NCBI GenBank assembly: GCA_002238765.1
Contig: MPMZ01000036.1
Coordinates: 1-32,180, forward strand
Length of the DNA: 32,180 nucleotides
Reading direction: 5' to 3'
From: Nitrospira sp. bin75
GTDB taxonomy: Bacteria > Nitrospirota > Nitrospiria > Nitrospirales > UBA8639
Within the stretch, counting starts at the first letter, position 1, and every line of letters starts with the position of its first letter. Of the stretch, positions 1-6,948 are shown in pieces. The notes beneath the pieces were generated by a model, which was given only the letters and a program-made list of their open reading frames with translations, made no database searches and was not told the DNA's origin. The position numbers and the translations under genes were made by a program.

Positions 1-112
1 TGCGCTGTTCCCGCCACATCTTCTACCTCCCCTTGCCCCTCCTTACAAAGGAGGGGAACTGAGGCACAGAAGGAGACAGCGGAAAGTGTCAATGAATGAC
101 TGAACATCTACA
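1..112 (-). repeat. MITE-like element, truncated by window edge
   Basis: This stretch is nearly identical, in reverse complement, to 17270-17382. It carries the 26-nt terminal sequence at 87-112 (TGTCAATGAATGAC then TGAACATCTACA) and a perfect palindrome at 36-56 (CCCCTCCTT, ACA, AAGGAGGGG). It is therefore the right-hand end of an element whose remainder lies outside the window. No coding capacity is visible. Function is unknown; its size and terminal inverted repeats suggest a non-autonomous mobile repeat. Confidence 0.75.
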
Positions 113-146
113 ATCCCCGACTTGATCGGGGATCCAGTGTCTTTGC
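113..146. repeat. Palindromic intergenic repeat (ATCCCCGA family)
   Basis: ATCCCCGA (113-120) and TCGGGGAT (126-133) form an 8-bp stem around a 5-nt loop, followed by CCAGTGTCTTTG. Related copies lie near 3291-3343, 6524-6645, 17205-17225 and, degraded, near 21093. This is a dispersed intergenic family with no visible gene. Confidence 0.7.
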
Positions 147-206
147 TTTGCCTTTTGTATTTCCCACTCTCCCCAGCCCGACGCTCCCACCCCGGGCCAT
201 GCCGCC

Positions 207-887
207 TCACCGCAAGCTCAACACCGTATAGTCGCCGTCAACAATCAGACGAATCGACACATACAGGCCGAGCAGCGGGAACAATAACCAGGTGGCATTG
301 GATCCCCAAATATACATAGCCACGTCGGCCCGGCTGATCAGCTTGTGCCGTCCTGCGACATAAAAGCTGACCATGTACACGGAGGTGGCATACTCCCATT
401 GCCAAAACAGCATGACCCCGAGAATCCCGGCGACATATGCCGGCAAGAACGCGACGGTGAAAGCCGCATACAGGACCAGTGTCGGCACCAATGTGAAAAA
501 GCCATTGGCGATATCGATATTGAACCCGTACGTGCGCCGGTCGGTGTACGACCCGTCGTAGAGGGTGTAGTACGCCCACATATCAGCCCCTGCCTGGGGG
601 GACAGAATCTTGGTCAACGGAATCTCGGTTGTCAGAAATTTCACGACCGGGGACCGGCCGGTTTCCTCCCGCCGCGCATGCCAATACTCGGCGCGTTGCC
701 GGATGAGGTCCAAGTGAAGGATCAGACAGGTTTCCCAATAGCAGATCAGCAGGTTGGTCGAAAAAAACAGGCTCAACAGACAAAAGGATGCATTCAGGTG
801 CCCATGCACCCAATACCTGCCACCAATACCAGCAGCCGTCAGCACCACAATTACACCGATCGCCAACGCACCCAGCCGTATCGTCAT
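207..887 (-). CDS. Unrecognised integral membrane protein
   Basis: I do not recognise the family. From the ATG at 887 the protein is about 226 aa. Hydrophobic segments are visible near residues 4-22 (LGALAIGVIVVLTAAG), 33-55 (a Leu/Phe-rich stretch with two Cys), 125-180 (several helices including LVLYAAFTVAFLPAYVAGI) and 200-218. A hydrophilic loop in the middle contains many Tyr, Asp and Arg residues. It is probably an inner-membrane protein with five or six spans. Upstream in-frame starts exist (TTG at 911, ATG at 902), but the ATG at 887 has a GAGG-containing purine tract before it. The gene stands alone, bracketed by copies of the MITE terminal sequence at 87-112 and 932-957. Confidence 0.6.
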   Translation of the reverse strand: MTIRLGALAIGVIVVLTAAGIGGRYWVHGHLNASFCLLSLFFSTNLLICYWETCLILHLDLIRQRAEYWHARREETGRSPVVKFLTTEIPLTKILSPQAGADMWAYYTLYDGSYTDRRTYGFNIDIANGFFTLVPTLVLYAAFTVAFLPAYVAGILGVMLFWQWEYATSVYMVSFYVAGRHKLISRADVAMYIWGSNATWLLFPLLGLYVSIRLIVDGDYTVLSLR

Positions 888-931
888 GCCCCCTAACCTC
901 ATCGAGATCAAGAAACGGAACCCCGACAGAG

Positions 932-957
932 TGTAGGTGTTCAGTCACTCGTTGACA
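932..957 (+). repeat. Solo MITE terminal sequence
   Basis: TGTAGGTGTTCAG followed by TCACTCGTTGACA matches the terminal repeats at 87-112, 17270-17295 and 17511-17536 over 26 nt with few mismatches. It faces right, but no matching right end is seen before the next gene, so it looks like a decayed or truncated element. The surrounding gap 888-1145 contains only this end and the 1001-1025 repeat; I see no gene in it. Confidence 0.65.
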
Positions 958-1000
958 AGGCGCGTTGATGTGATTGGCGGGAGCAGCCGGCGAGGTGCTG

Positions 1001-1025
1001 TCATCCTGAGCCTAGCGAAGGGTCT
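1001..1025 (+). repeat. Dispersed repeat, TCATCCTGAGC...CGAAGGG type
   Basis: TCATCCTGAGCCTAGCGAAG with flanking GGTCT belongs to a short dispersed repeat seen again at 6471-6493, 17565-17608 (inverted) and inside glyS at 20364-20388 (inverted). It is intergenic here, and the Arg-rich peptide it could encode is a repeat by-product, not a gene. Confidence 0.6.
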
Positions 1026-1145
1026 CGCTGTTTCTGCAGTGTTGTTGTCTTTGGTCTTTCCGTGTCCCCTCCTTTGATGTAGGGACAGGCCTGCGTGCCT
1101 GTCTGAGGGGAGGTAGATGCCCGGCAGTATTCGCAAGTTCTGATT

Positions 1146-1820
1146 TCAGTGTTTCAAATTTTCCAAATCAGTTATCCATTGGTCGAAGATAGGACAGGAC
1201 TCTCGCATTTTATCGATCCCAATTTCTTGAGCGATATTGATGCCAGTCGTGGTCTTCTTGAATCGATCAGATAGGGCTTCCAGCCGCTTCGAAGGGGCAG
1301 TTTGGGACTTGTCGTTAATTTTCTCCGGCTCGCCACATTTCGAAAGAATCTTCTCCACATCTTTTTGCCGGACATTCAGCTTTTGCGCCAGGATCTTGGC
1401 ATCGCTGAATAGCAATGCCTCAAACTCGAACATCGAAACGTAAGGTATGAACCGCCGCTCTGAATCGTGATCCCCGAAGAGTTCATTGACCTGCTTCCGG
1501 GTCGCTTCGTTCATCACGCGGGCCTTCGACACTGGTTGGGTTTCGCGTTTTGACTTTTGGTACCCTGGCCAATCACTCTTAATACCATAGTAATCAACAA
1601 GCAACGTCAACCAGGTTTCTTTTCTTTGCTTGAGATGACGCTCAATGTCGTTTTGGGCACGCGAAAAACGAACGTCACCGCCATTTTGACCTGGCTTCGT
1701 CAGGATAGTCGAAGTCATGCATATTCTTGCCCGTGCCAGATAAGGAGACAAAAGAGACTCGATGAAGATCTTCTCGGTTGGGCCTTCTACCAGCGCCACC
1801 ACTTCAATGGGCCTACCCAT
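1146..1820 (-). CDS. DUF4276 family protein (TOPRIM-like), partner of the AAA ATPase
   Basis: This 224 aa protein shows the DUF4276 pattern: VALVEGPTEK at residues 8-17, an acidic strand LLVDYYG at 73-79, and FEFEALLFSD at 131-140. The acidic residues E12, D76 and E132/E134 are the likely metal-binding set of a TOPRIM-like fold. By family analogy it would be a nuclease effector controlled by the ATPase encoded immediately upstream; that role is inferred. I place the start at the ATG at 1820, because the ATPase stop lies within TATGGGTAG, giving an 8-nt overlap and likely translational coupling, with a GGGATGG purine stretch upstream. A longer in-frame start at 1880 would lie deep inside the ATPase gene and is less likely. 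Confidence 0.85.
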   Translation of the reverse strand: MGRPIEVVALVEGPTEKIFIESLLSPYLARARICMTSTILTKPGQNGGDVRFSRAQNDIERHLKQRKETWLTLLVDYYGIKSDWPGYQKSKRETQPVSKARVMNEATRKQVNELFGDHDSERRFIPYVSMFEFEALLFSDAKILAQKLNVRQKDVEKILSKCGEPEKINDKSQTAPSKRLEALSDRFKKTTTGINIAQEIGIDKMRESCPIFDQWITDLENLKH

Positions 1821-2922
1821 AAACAGGCCATCCCGAGATGACGTTTTTGTGCCAGAGTTCACCCACGGAATAGCTTTCAAGCCATACTCGATAATCTTTT
1901 TCGTTCAGACGTTCAAACGTGGATGCGCCATCTTTCCGGCTGACCACAATGACGTCTTTGACCGAGAAGTTGTCGATCAGTGCCGGTGACTGTGTCGCCA
2001 CGATGATCTGTGTGCGCTTGGAGGCGTTTTGAATGAGCTCTGCCAAAATGCTGATTGCCGCAGGATGGAGTCCCAATTCCGGTTCGTCGATAATCAGGGA
2101 AGAGGGGGGATCGGGTTGCAACAAGGCGGTTGCCAGGCAGATAAACCGGATACTCCCGTCTGAGAAATGATACGGCTGCATCGGGTAATCCGACCCCTTG
2201 GCTTTCCACGAAAGCTCAACTGTCTTTTTCCGCCCCAAGCGTTCCACGTCAAGAAGGAAATCATTCAAATAGGGGATCACCAATTTACAGGACTGGAGGA
2301 TTTCTTCATATGTTTCTTCGTCTTCGTTTTTTAGTTTCAGCAGGAACGGTGCAATATTCGAGGCATTGAAACGTAGCGTCTTGTTGTCCTGGACGATCTC
2401 CTCGTTCCGCATCGGGGCCTCTTCGCTGGTGTCATGAAAATGATAGATCTTCCATGAAGATATGGCGTCATAGACAGGCTTACTGTATTGGGCGTCGTGG
2501 TCCTTCCCTGATGCCTCTTTCACAAGCAAGGATTGTCCGTCAGAGTTGTCACCAGGAATGTTCCACCAGCCCGATCTTCCATGTTCATAATAGCGCTGTT
2601 CGTCTGTCAGCGCCCAGTCTCGCAATCGTCCGGGTTTAATCTTGAAACGGTACCCGCGCGGGCCGAAGCGAGTTTCAAACTCAAGACGCCGCGTGGTCTT
2701 TCGTCCATTAAACAGTAGGTCACTGATACCCCCGCTGCCTCGAATGTAGCTATCCAGGTTTCCGTTGATGATCGCTTGCAGCATGCGGAAAAATGAAATG
2801 AGATTGCTTTTTCCTCCGCCATTGGCGCCAATCAACACGTTCAGGCTTTTGAATTCGAAATCTTCCAGTTGGCGGATAGATTTGAATCCTCGTATCGTCA
2901 GTCTGTTTAAATGTTCTCCCAT
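1813..2922 (-). CDS. AAA family (ABC/SMC-like) ATPase
   Basis: This 369 aa cytoplasmic ATPase of the AAA_21/OLD-like group begins with a typical RecF/SMC-type N-terminus (LNRLTIRGFKSIRQLEDFEF). Walker A is GANGGGKS at residues 32-39. A degenerate signature region HFSDGSIRFICLATALL precedes Walker B SSLIIDEPELGLHP near 274-287, and the switch region is IIVATQSP near 306-313. I chose the ATG at 2922: it lies 1 nt after the stop of the upstream small gene and has GGAG about 9 nt before it. The gene overlaps the DUF4276 gene. ATPase plus TOPRIM-type nuclease pairs such as AriA-AriB of PARIS act as anti-phage abortive systems. By analogy this is probably a defence module, although the DUF4276 version differs from the DUF4435 protein of PARIS. 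Confidence 0.85.
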   Translation of the reverse strand: MGEHLNRLTIRGFKSIRQLEDFEFKSLNVLIGANGGGKSNLISFFRMLQAIINGNLDSYIRGSGGISDLLFNGRKTTRRLEFETRFGPRGYRFKIKPGRLRDWALTDEQRYYEHGRSGWWNIPGDNSDGQSLLVKEASGKDHDAQYSKPVYDAISSWKIYHFHDTSEEAPMRNEEIVQDNKTLRFNASNIAPFLLKLKNEDEETYEEILQSCKLVIPYLNDFLLDVERLGRKKTVELSWKAKGSDYPMQPYHFSDGSIRFICLATALLQPDPPSSLIIDEPELGLHPAAISILAELIQNASKRTQIIVATQSPALIDNFSVKDVIVVSRKDGASTFERLNEKDYRVWLESYSVGELWHKNVISGWPVYG

Positions 2923-2923
2923 T

Positions 2924-3145
2924 TTAACGCTCTCCGTCGTACGCAATTGTCATAGAACGTCTCGATGCCGGCGATGCGTCAGATCCCATGGGCTCGTGCT
3001 TGGTTTCGTACAACTCGACGAGGTCGGCCAGCACGTCGAGTTCATCATCTTCCCTGCTACCGGGCTTGGCATCCATCAACTCATCAATGCGGGCCAATGC
3101 GGCTTGATAGTCCGCTTCGGTACGGACAGGTTTGATCCTCTGCAT
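2924..3145 (-). CDS. HigA-like antitoxin N-terminal domain, lacking the HTH
   Basis: The 73 aa product starts MQRIKPVRTEADYQAALARI and continues DELMDAKPGSREDDELDVLA. This is the N-terminal module of the HigA-type antitoxins (COG5499). Those proteins normally run to about 120-140 aa with a helix-turn-helix at the C-terminus. Here the reading frame ends after a short unrelated tail (SPASRRSMTIAYDGER), and no HTH is found downstream because the ATPase gene begins 1 nt later. A good ribosome site (AGAGGTG) precedes the ATG. It could be a remnant, or a short regulatory partner of the ATPase unit. No HigB toxin is visible next to it. Confidence 0.65.
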   Translation of the reverse strand: MQRIKPVRTEADYQAALARIDELMDAKPGSREDDELDVLADLVELYETKHEPMGSDASPASRRSMTIAYDGER

Positions 3146-3163
3146 GGTACACCTCTTTTGAAA

Positions 3164-3192
3164 AGAATAAAGTTCCTTTGTGCTCTAGGCAA
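3164..3192 (-). promoter_or_regulatory. Candidate sigma70 promoter for the HigA-ATPase-DUF4276 unit
   Basis: On the minus strand TTGCCT (3192-3187) and TATTCT (3169-3164) are separated by 17 nt. Transcription would begin only about 12 nt before the ATG at 3145, so the leader would be very short. This is a motif match only. Confidence 0.35.
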
Positions 3193-3243
3193 GCCCCGGC
3201 GATTCAAACGCACCATGAACTGGCGCAGCTACAACCGCTCTGC

Positions 3244-3358
3244 CTCCCCTTGCCCCTCCTTACAAAAGAAGGGGAAAACAACGACCCTGGATCCTCGATT
3301 AAAAATAGCCTGTCCTTGACGTTAGTAATCAAGGATCGAGGATGACAAGAGAGGGAGT
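3244..3358. repeat. Composite intergenic repeat
   Basis: An imperfect copy of the CCCCTCCTTACAAAGGAGGGG palindrome lies at 3253-3274, followed by CTGGATCCTCGATT and its inverted partner ATCGAGGATGAC (3291-3299 pairing with 3335-3343). These are members of the repeat families seen at 1-146, 6524-6645 and 17205-17536. The rest of 3146-3410 holds no gene that I can support. Confidence 0.6.
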
Positions 3359-3410
3359 CTGTGCTGACGGCGCTTTTCCTTTTCGAGCCAGTTTGCTAAC
3401 ATCTTGTCCG

Positions 3411-3439
3411 TTGAGTCGCGTGTACGTAATAATTATGAT
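3411..3439 (+). promoter_or_regulatory. Candidate sigma70 promoter of the TonB-dependent receptor
   Basis: TTGAGT (3411-3416) and TATGAT (3434-3439) are 17 nt apart, in an AT-rich patch just upstream of the receptor gene. The predicted transcript start is roughly 50 nt before the chosen GTG. No Fur box or other operator is convincing here. Confidence 0.55.
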
Positions 3440-3501
3440 ATAGTCCTGCCAGGTTTTGGAAAGGGGAGTGCGTGCGGGTTGTTATTCGGGAGGGAGTGAA
3501 C

Positions 3502-6447
3502 GTGTCGATAAAGATTGTTTTGTGGAGAGGGATCGCGGTGGGAACGGCATTGCTGCTGGCTGGCGTCGTCGCGCCGGTCTTTGCCGCGGATGAGGAACCG
3601 CCGGGGGGTGAAGCCGGCGACGCGCCGGTGCGATTGGAAGAGGTGGTGGTGACCGGGTCCCGCATCCATATGCCCAATTTGTCCAGCGCCAGCCCGATCT
3701 ACCACATCGATGCGGAGGCCTTGTCGTTCCAGGGCAATGTCCGGGTGGAGGATACGTTGCGCCTCCTGCCGCAGGTGTTCTCCACGCAAAACGCCGGCAT
3801 CTCCAACGGCGCCACCGGCACGGCCACCTTGAACCTGCGCAACCTGGGCACGCAGCGGACGTTGGTGCTGGTCAACGGCCGTCGCCTTCCGGCCGGCTCG
3901 CCGATCCAGGGCGGGATTGGCGCCGACATCAACCAAATCCCCGGCGCGTTGATCAAGAGCGTCGAGGTGCTGACCGGCGGTTCCTCGGCGACCTACGGGG
4001 CTGACGCCGTGGCCGGGGTGGTCAATTTCCTGATGGTGGACGACTTCGAGGGCGTCAAGTTCGATTACCAGTTCAGCCAGTATCAGCACAACAACGACAA
4101 CAACAGGGTGCAGGGGATTGTCCGGGACGCCGGGTATTCAGCGCCCGCCGGCTCGACGTGGGACGGCGGGATCTCGAATGCCTCCCTGGTCATGGGGAAA
4201 AACCTGGGGAGGCGCGCCAACGTGACGGTCTATGGGACCTATCGCAACATCGAAGCGGTGTTCCACGGGGACCGTGATTTCAGCTCATGTGACTTGGAAC
4301 AGGGCCTGGCGACGTGCGGCGGTTCGGGCACGACACCGCAGGGGACCTTCTCCGACTTCGGCGCGCTGGGCGCCCGGGGGCTGGAGAGTTTTGATTACAA
4401 AGTGGAGGGCGACCGGTTCGTACCCCGGGAAGGCACGCTGTTCAATTATGCGCCGACGAACTATTTCCAGCGTCCCGACCGGCGCTGGACTGCCGGCCTG
4501 CTCGCGCACTATGACGTGCACGACAAGGTTCAGGCTTTCACCGAATTCATGTTCATGGACGACCGGTCGGTGGCTCAGATCGCCCCATCCGGGGCGTTCT
4601 TCGTCACCGACACGCTGAACTGCGGCAATCCTTTACTGTCCCCACAACAGTTCGAGGCGTTATGCGGTTCCTACGGCTTGACGCAGGATGACATGCAAGA
4701 AGTGTACATCGGCCGGCGCAACGTCGAGGGCGGTAGCCGGCAAAACGATCTGCGCCACACCTCCTATCGGAGCGTATTCGGGTTGCGCGGCGATCTGAAT
4801 GATCGCTGGCGCTACGAAATGCACTATCAGTACTCCAAGGTGAACATGAAGAACACCTACCTGAACGACCTGTCGACCACCCGGATCAGGCGTTCGCTGG
4901 ACGCGGTGGAACACCCGGGGACAGGTCAAGCCGTGTGCCGGTCCGTGCTGGATGGCTCAGACCCGGGCTGTGTACCGTGGAACATTTTTCGGGAGGGCGG
5001 GGTGACGCCGGACATGGTGAACTACCTGACGTTGCCGTTGACCGCCCAAGGATCGACGGACCAGACGGTGGTGTCCGGTTACCTCACCGGTCATCTCGGC
5101 CAATACGGCATCACCTCGCCCTTCGCCGATAGCAGCGTGGACGTGGTGCTGGGTGGCGAATATCGCAAGGAGACCCTCGCGTTCAATCCTGACGAGGCCT
5201 ATCGCAGTGGCGAAGGTGCCGGCCAGGGCGGCGCCACCCCTCCGGTCAGCGGCGGATTCGACGTGACGGAGTTCTTTTTCGAAGCCGGCATCCCGCTGGT
5301 CGAAGGCGCCCCGTTTGCGGAAGAACTGGGGCTCGACGTGGGCTATCGCTATTCCGACTACGATTACGATTTGCAAACCAATACCTTTGGCGTCCGCTCG
5401 GGTTGGCACGTCAATTCCGGCATCAAGCTGCGGGCCAGTTTTCAGCGGTCGATCCGTGGACCGAACGTGCGGGAACGGTTCCGGCCGCCGGGTTTCAGCC
5501 TGTTCGAAATGCCCGCCGATCCCTGTGGCGGTGCCGTGACCGATGGTCAAACGGCCGCGGGCCGCACCCTTCAAGATTGCGCGCGAAGCGGGGTCACGGC
5601 CGCCCAGTTCGGCAATATCGCCCACTCTCCGGCCAAACAGTACAACGTGCTGCAAGGAGGGAACCCGGACCTGGTGGCGGAGGACGCCGACACCTACTCC
5701 TTCGGTCTGGTGTGGACGCCTAGCTTCATCAATGGGTTCAACTTCAGCGTGGACTACTATTCGATGAGAATCAGCAAAGGGATCAGCAGTTTGAACCCGC
5801 AGCTCATCCTGGATCTATGCCTGGACGGCGATGCTGTCCAATGCGCCAAGGTCCGGCGCGGGCAGGGTGGTGATCTGTGGATCGGGTCCGACGTCGACCG
5901 CAGCGGCCGCATCGTGTCCCGGTTGGACAACTTGGCCATCGAGAAGGTGCAAGGATACGACATCAGCGCCCTCTATGCCCTTGACGTGGGAGAGTGGGGA
6001 CGGGTGAACTTCAATGATATCCTCTCGATCACCTCAACGTGGGACCAGCAGGAACTGGAAGGCGCGCCCACGACCGACTGCCTCGGCAAATGGGGGCTCA
6101 CATGCGGCTCGCCGACTCCGGAAATGCGCAACAATCTGCGTGCCACCTGGATCACGCCCTGGGGGTTGCGGCCCAGCCTCATGTGGCGGTACGTCAGTGG
6201 TGTCGAAGCCCTGAGCGATGGCGGGGCGGATCTCGCGGAACGGCATTACATCGATCTGGCTGCGATGTGGGATTTCAGGGACAACGCCAGCCTCCGGATC
6301 GGCATCAACAACCTGTTCGATCGGGAGCCCCCGATCGCCGGTCAGGAGGCCGGGCCCAGCCTCTCCGGCAATGGTGGCACTTTCCCCGGCCTCTACGACG
6401 TCCTGGGCCGGTACCTGTTCATCGGTGTGACTGCCAATTTTCTTTAG
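3502..6447 (+). CDS. TonB-dependent outer-membrane receptor
   Basis: This is an outer-membrane beta-barrel transporter of about 981 aa that would import a ligand with TonB-ExbBD energy. A signal peptide (positive SIKIVLWR, hydrophobic GIAVGTALLLAGVV, cleavage after VFA) is followed by the TonB-box-like LEEVVVTGSRI. A plug domain comes next, with SNGATGTATLNLRNLGTQRT, LVLVNGRRLPAG and LTGGSSATYGADAVAGVVNF. The barrel ends in an aromatic strand (RYLFIGVTANFL), as usual for barrel assembly. I chose the GTG at 3502 because GGAGGGAG lies 5 nt before it and it gives a compact signal peptide; a GTG at 3472 is the alternative. Plug and barrel style resemble the large receptors common in sphingomonads and Shewanella. 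The substrate cannot be told, and no ligand-specific genes sit beside it. Confidence 0.93.
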   Translation: MSIKIVLWRGIAVGTALLLAGVVAPVFAADEEPPGGEAGDAPVRLEEVVVTGSRIHMPNLSSASPIYHIDAEALSFQGNVRVEDTLRLLPQVFSTQNAGISNGATGTATLNLRNLGTQRTLVLVNGRRLPAGSPIQGGIGADINQIPGALIKSVEVLTGGSSATYGADAVAGVVNFLMVDDFEGVKFDYQFSQYQHNNDNNRVQGIVRDAGYSAPAGSTWDGGISNASLVMGKNLGRRANVTVYGTYRNIEAVFHGDRDFSSCDLEQGLATCGGSGTTPQGTFSDFGALGARGLESFDYKVEGDRFVPREGTLFNYAPTNYFQRPDRRWTAGLLAHYDVHDKVQAFTEFMFMDDRSVAQIAPSGAFFVTDTLNCGNPLLSPQQFEALCGSYGLTQDDMQEVYIGRRNVEGGSRQNDLRHTSYRSVFGLRGDLNDRWRYEMHYQYSKVNMKNTYLNDLSTTRIRRSLDAVEHPGTGQAVCRSVLDGSDPGCVPWNIFREGGVTPDMVNYLTLPLTAQGSTDQTVVSGYLTGHLGQYGITSPFADSSVDVVLGGEYRKETLAFNPDEAYRSGEGAGQGGATPPVSGGFDVTEFFFEAGIPLVEGAPFAEELGLDVGYRYSDYDYDLQTNTFGVRSGWHVNSGIKLRASFQRSIRGPNVRERFRPPGFSLFEMPADPCGGAVTDGQTAAGRTLQDCARSGVTAAQFGNIAHSPAKQYNVLQGGNPDLVAEDADTYSFGLVWTPSFINGFNFSVDYYSMRISKGISSLNPQLILDLCLDGDAVQCAKVRRGQGGDLWIGSDVDRSGRIVSRLDNLAIEKVQGYDISALYALDVGEWGRVNFNDILSITSTWDQQELEGAPTTDCLGKWGLTCGSPTPEMRNNLRATWITPWGLRPSLMWRYVSGVEALSDGGADLAERHYIDLAAMWDFRDNASLRIGINNLFDREPPIAGQEAGPSLSGNGGTFPGLYDVLGRYLFIGVTANFL

Positions 6448-6463
6448 CCTTTGTGTCGGATTA

Positions 6464-6645
6464 CGCTATGTCTGTCCTGAGCGTAGTCGAAGGGCGTACC
6501 CCGACCTCAGCAGCCCTTATCTGTCATCCCCGACCCCGATCGAGGATCCAGTGTCTTTCTCCTCACAAATGAAAAAAGAAAAACCCTGGATTCCCGATTA
6601 GAGCCTGTCTTCGGCTCGATCTCGGATCGGGGACGATAAGAAAAA
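6464..6645. repeat. Cluster of dispersed intergenic repeats
   Basis: In order: GTCCTGAGCGTAGTCGAAGG (6474-6493), then two inverted-repeat units of the ATCCCCGA family (6526-6550 and about 6582-6640) with the shared CCAGTGTCTTTC and CCCTGGATTCCCGATTA motifs. They can form nested hairpins and might end transcription of the receptor gene, but no clear U-tract terminator is present. Confidence 0.6.
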
Positions 6646-6948
6646 AGCCTAGTCGTTCAGGAGACTGACAGAGCAAAGGGCTTGGATTAAATACCCTCAC
6701 TCAGGTTATCATTGAGTTTTATAAAAAGGGCAATATGTGGTAGACCCTACCCTTTCTATATGTACTTGGGCTTACTTGCTGCCATTAGCAGGAAGGCATA
6801 GATGTCGCTGGAATCTGGCAGCCAAGTGTTATCGGGTCTACTTAAATCGTGATATGTATGGGCGTTTTGACTTGGAACCGGGAACGGTAGACAGTATTTG
6901 ACTTTGAATTGTAATGAGTTTTCGTGGCTGCGAGGCAAGAACTGACGA
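6646..6948. other. Intergenic region upstream of hsdM, no supported gene
   Basis: This AT-richer stretch separates the repeat cluster from hsdM. Two TTGACT hexamers (6867-6872, 6898-6903) could be -35 elements, but neither has a convincing -10 at proper spacing. A 60-codon minus-strand frame (6756-6938) has no recognisable protein features and I do not call it. The promoter of the restriction operon probably lies here. Confidence 0.4.

Noticed and set aside
945-1136. Minus-strand 63-codon frame before the DUF4276 gene
   Set aside because: It is built largely from the dispersed repeat at 1001-1025 and the MITE end; its ARLRMTA-like peptide is a known by-product of such repeats.
3433-4089. 218-codon minus-strand frame opposite the TonB receptor
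   Set aside because: A shadow of the receptor gene; composition is a His/Asp/Arg-rich antisense artefact.
6756-6938. 60-codon minus-strand frame upstream of hsdM
   Set aside because: No recognisable domain and no operon context; it occupies the region expected to hold the hsdM promoter.
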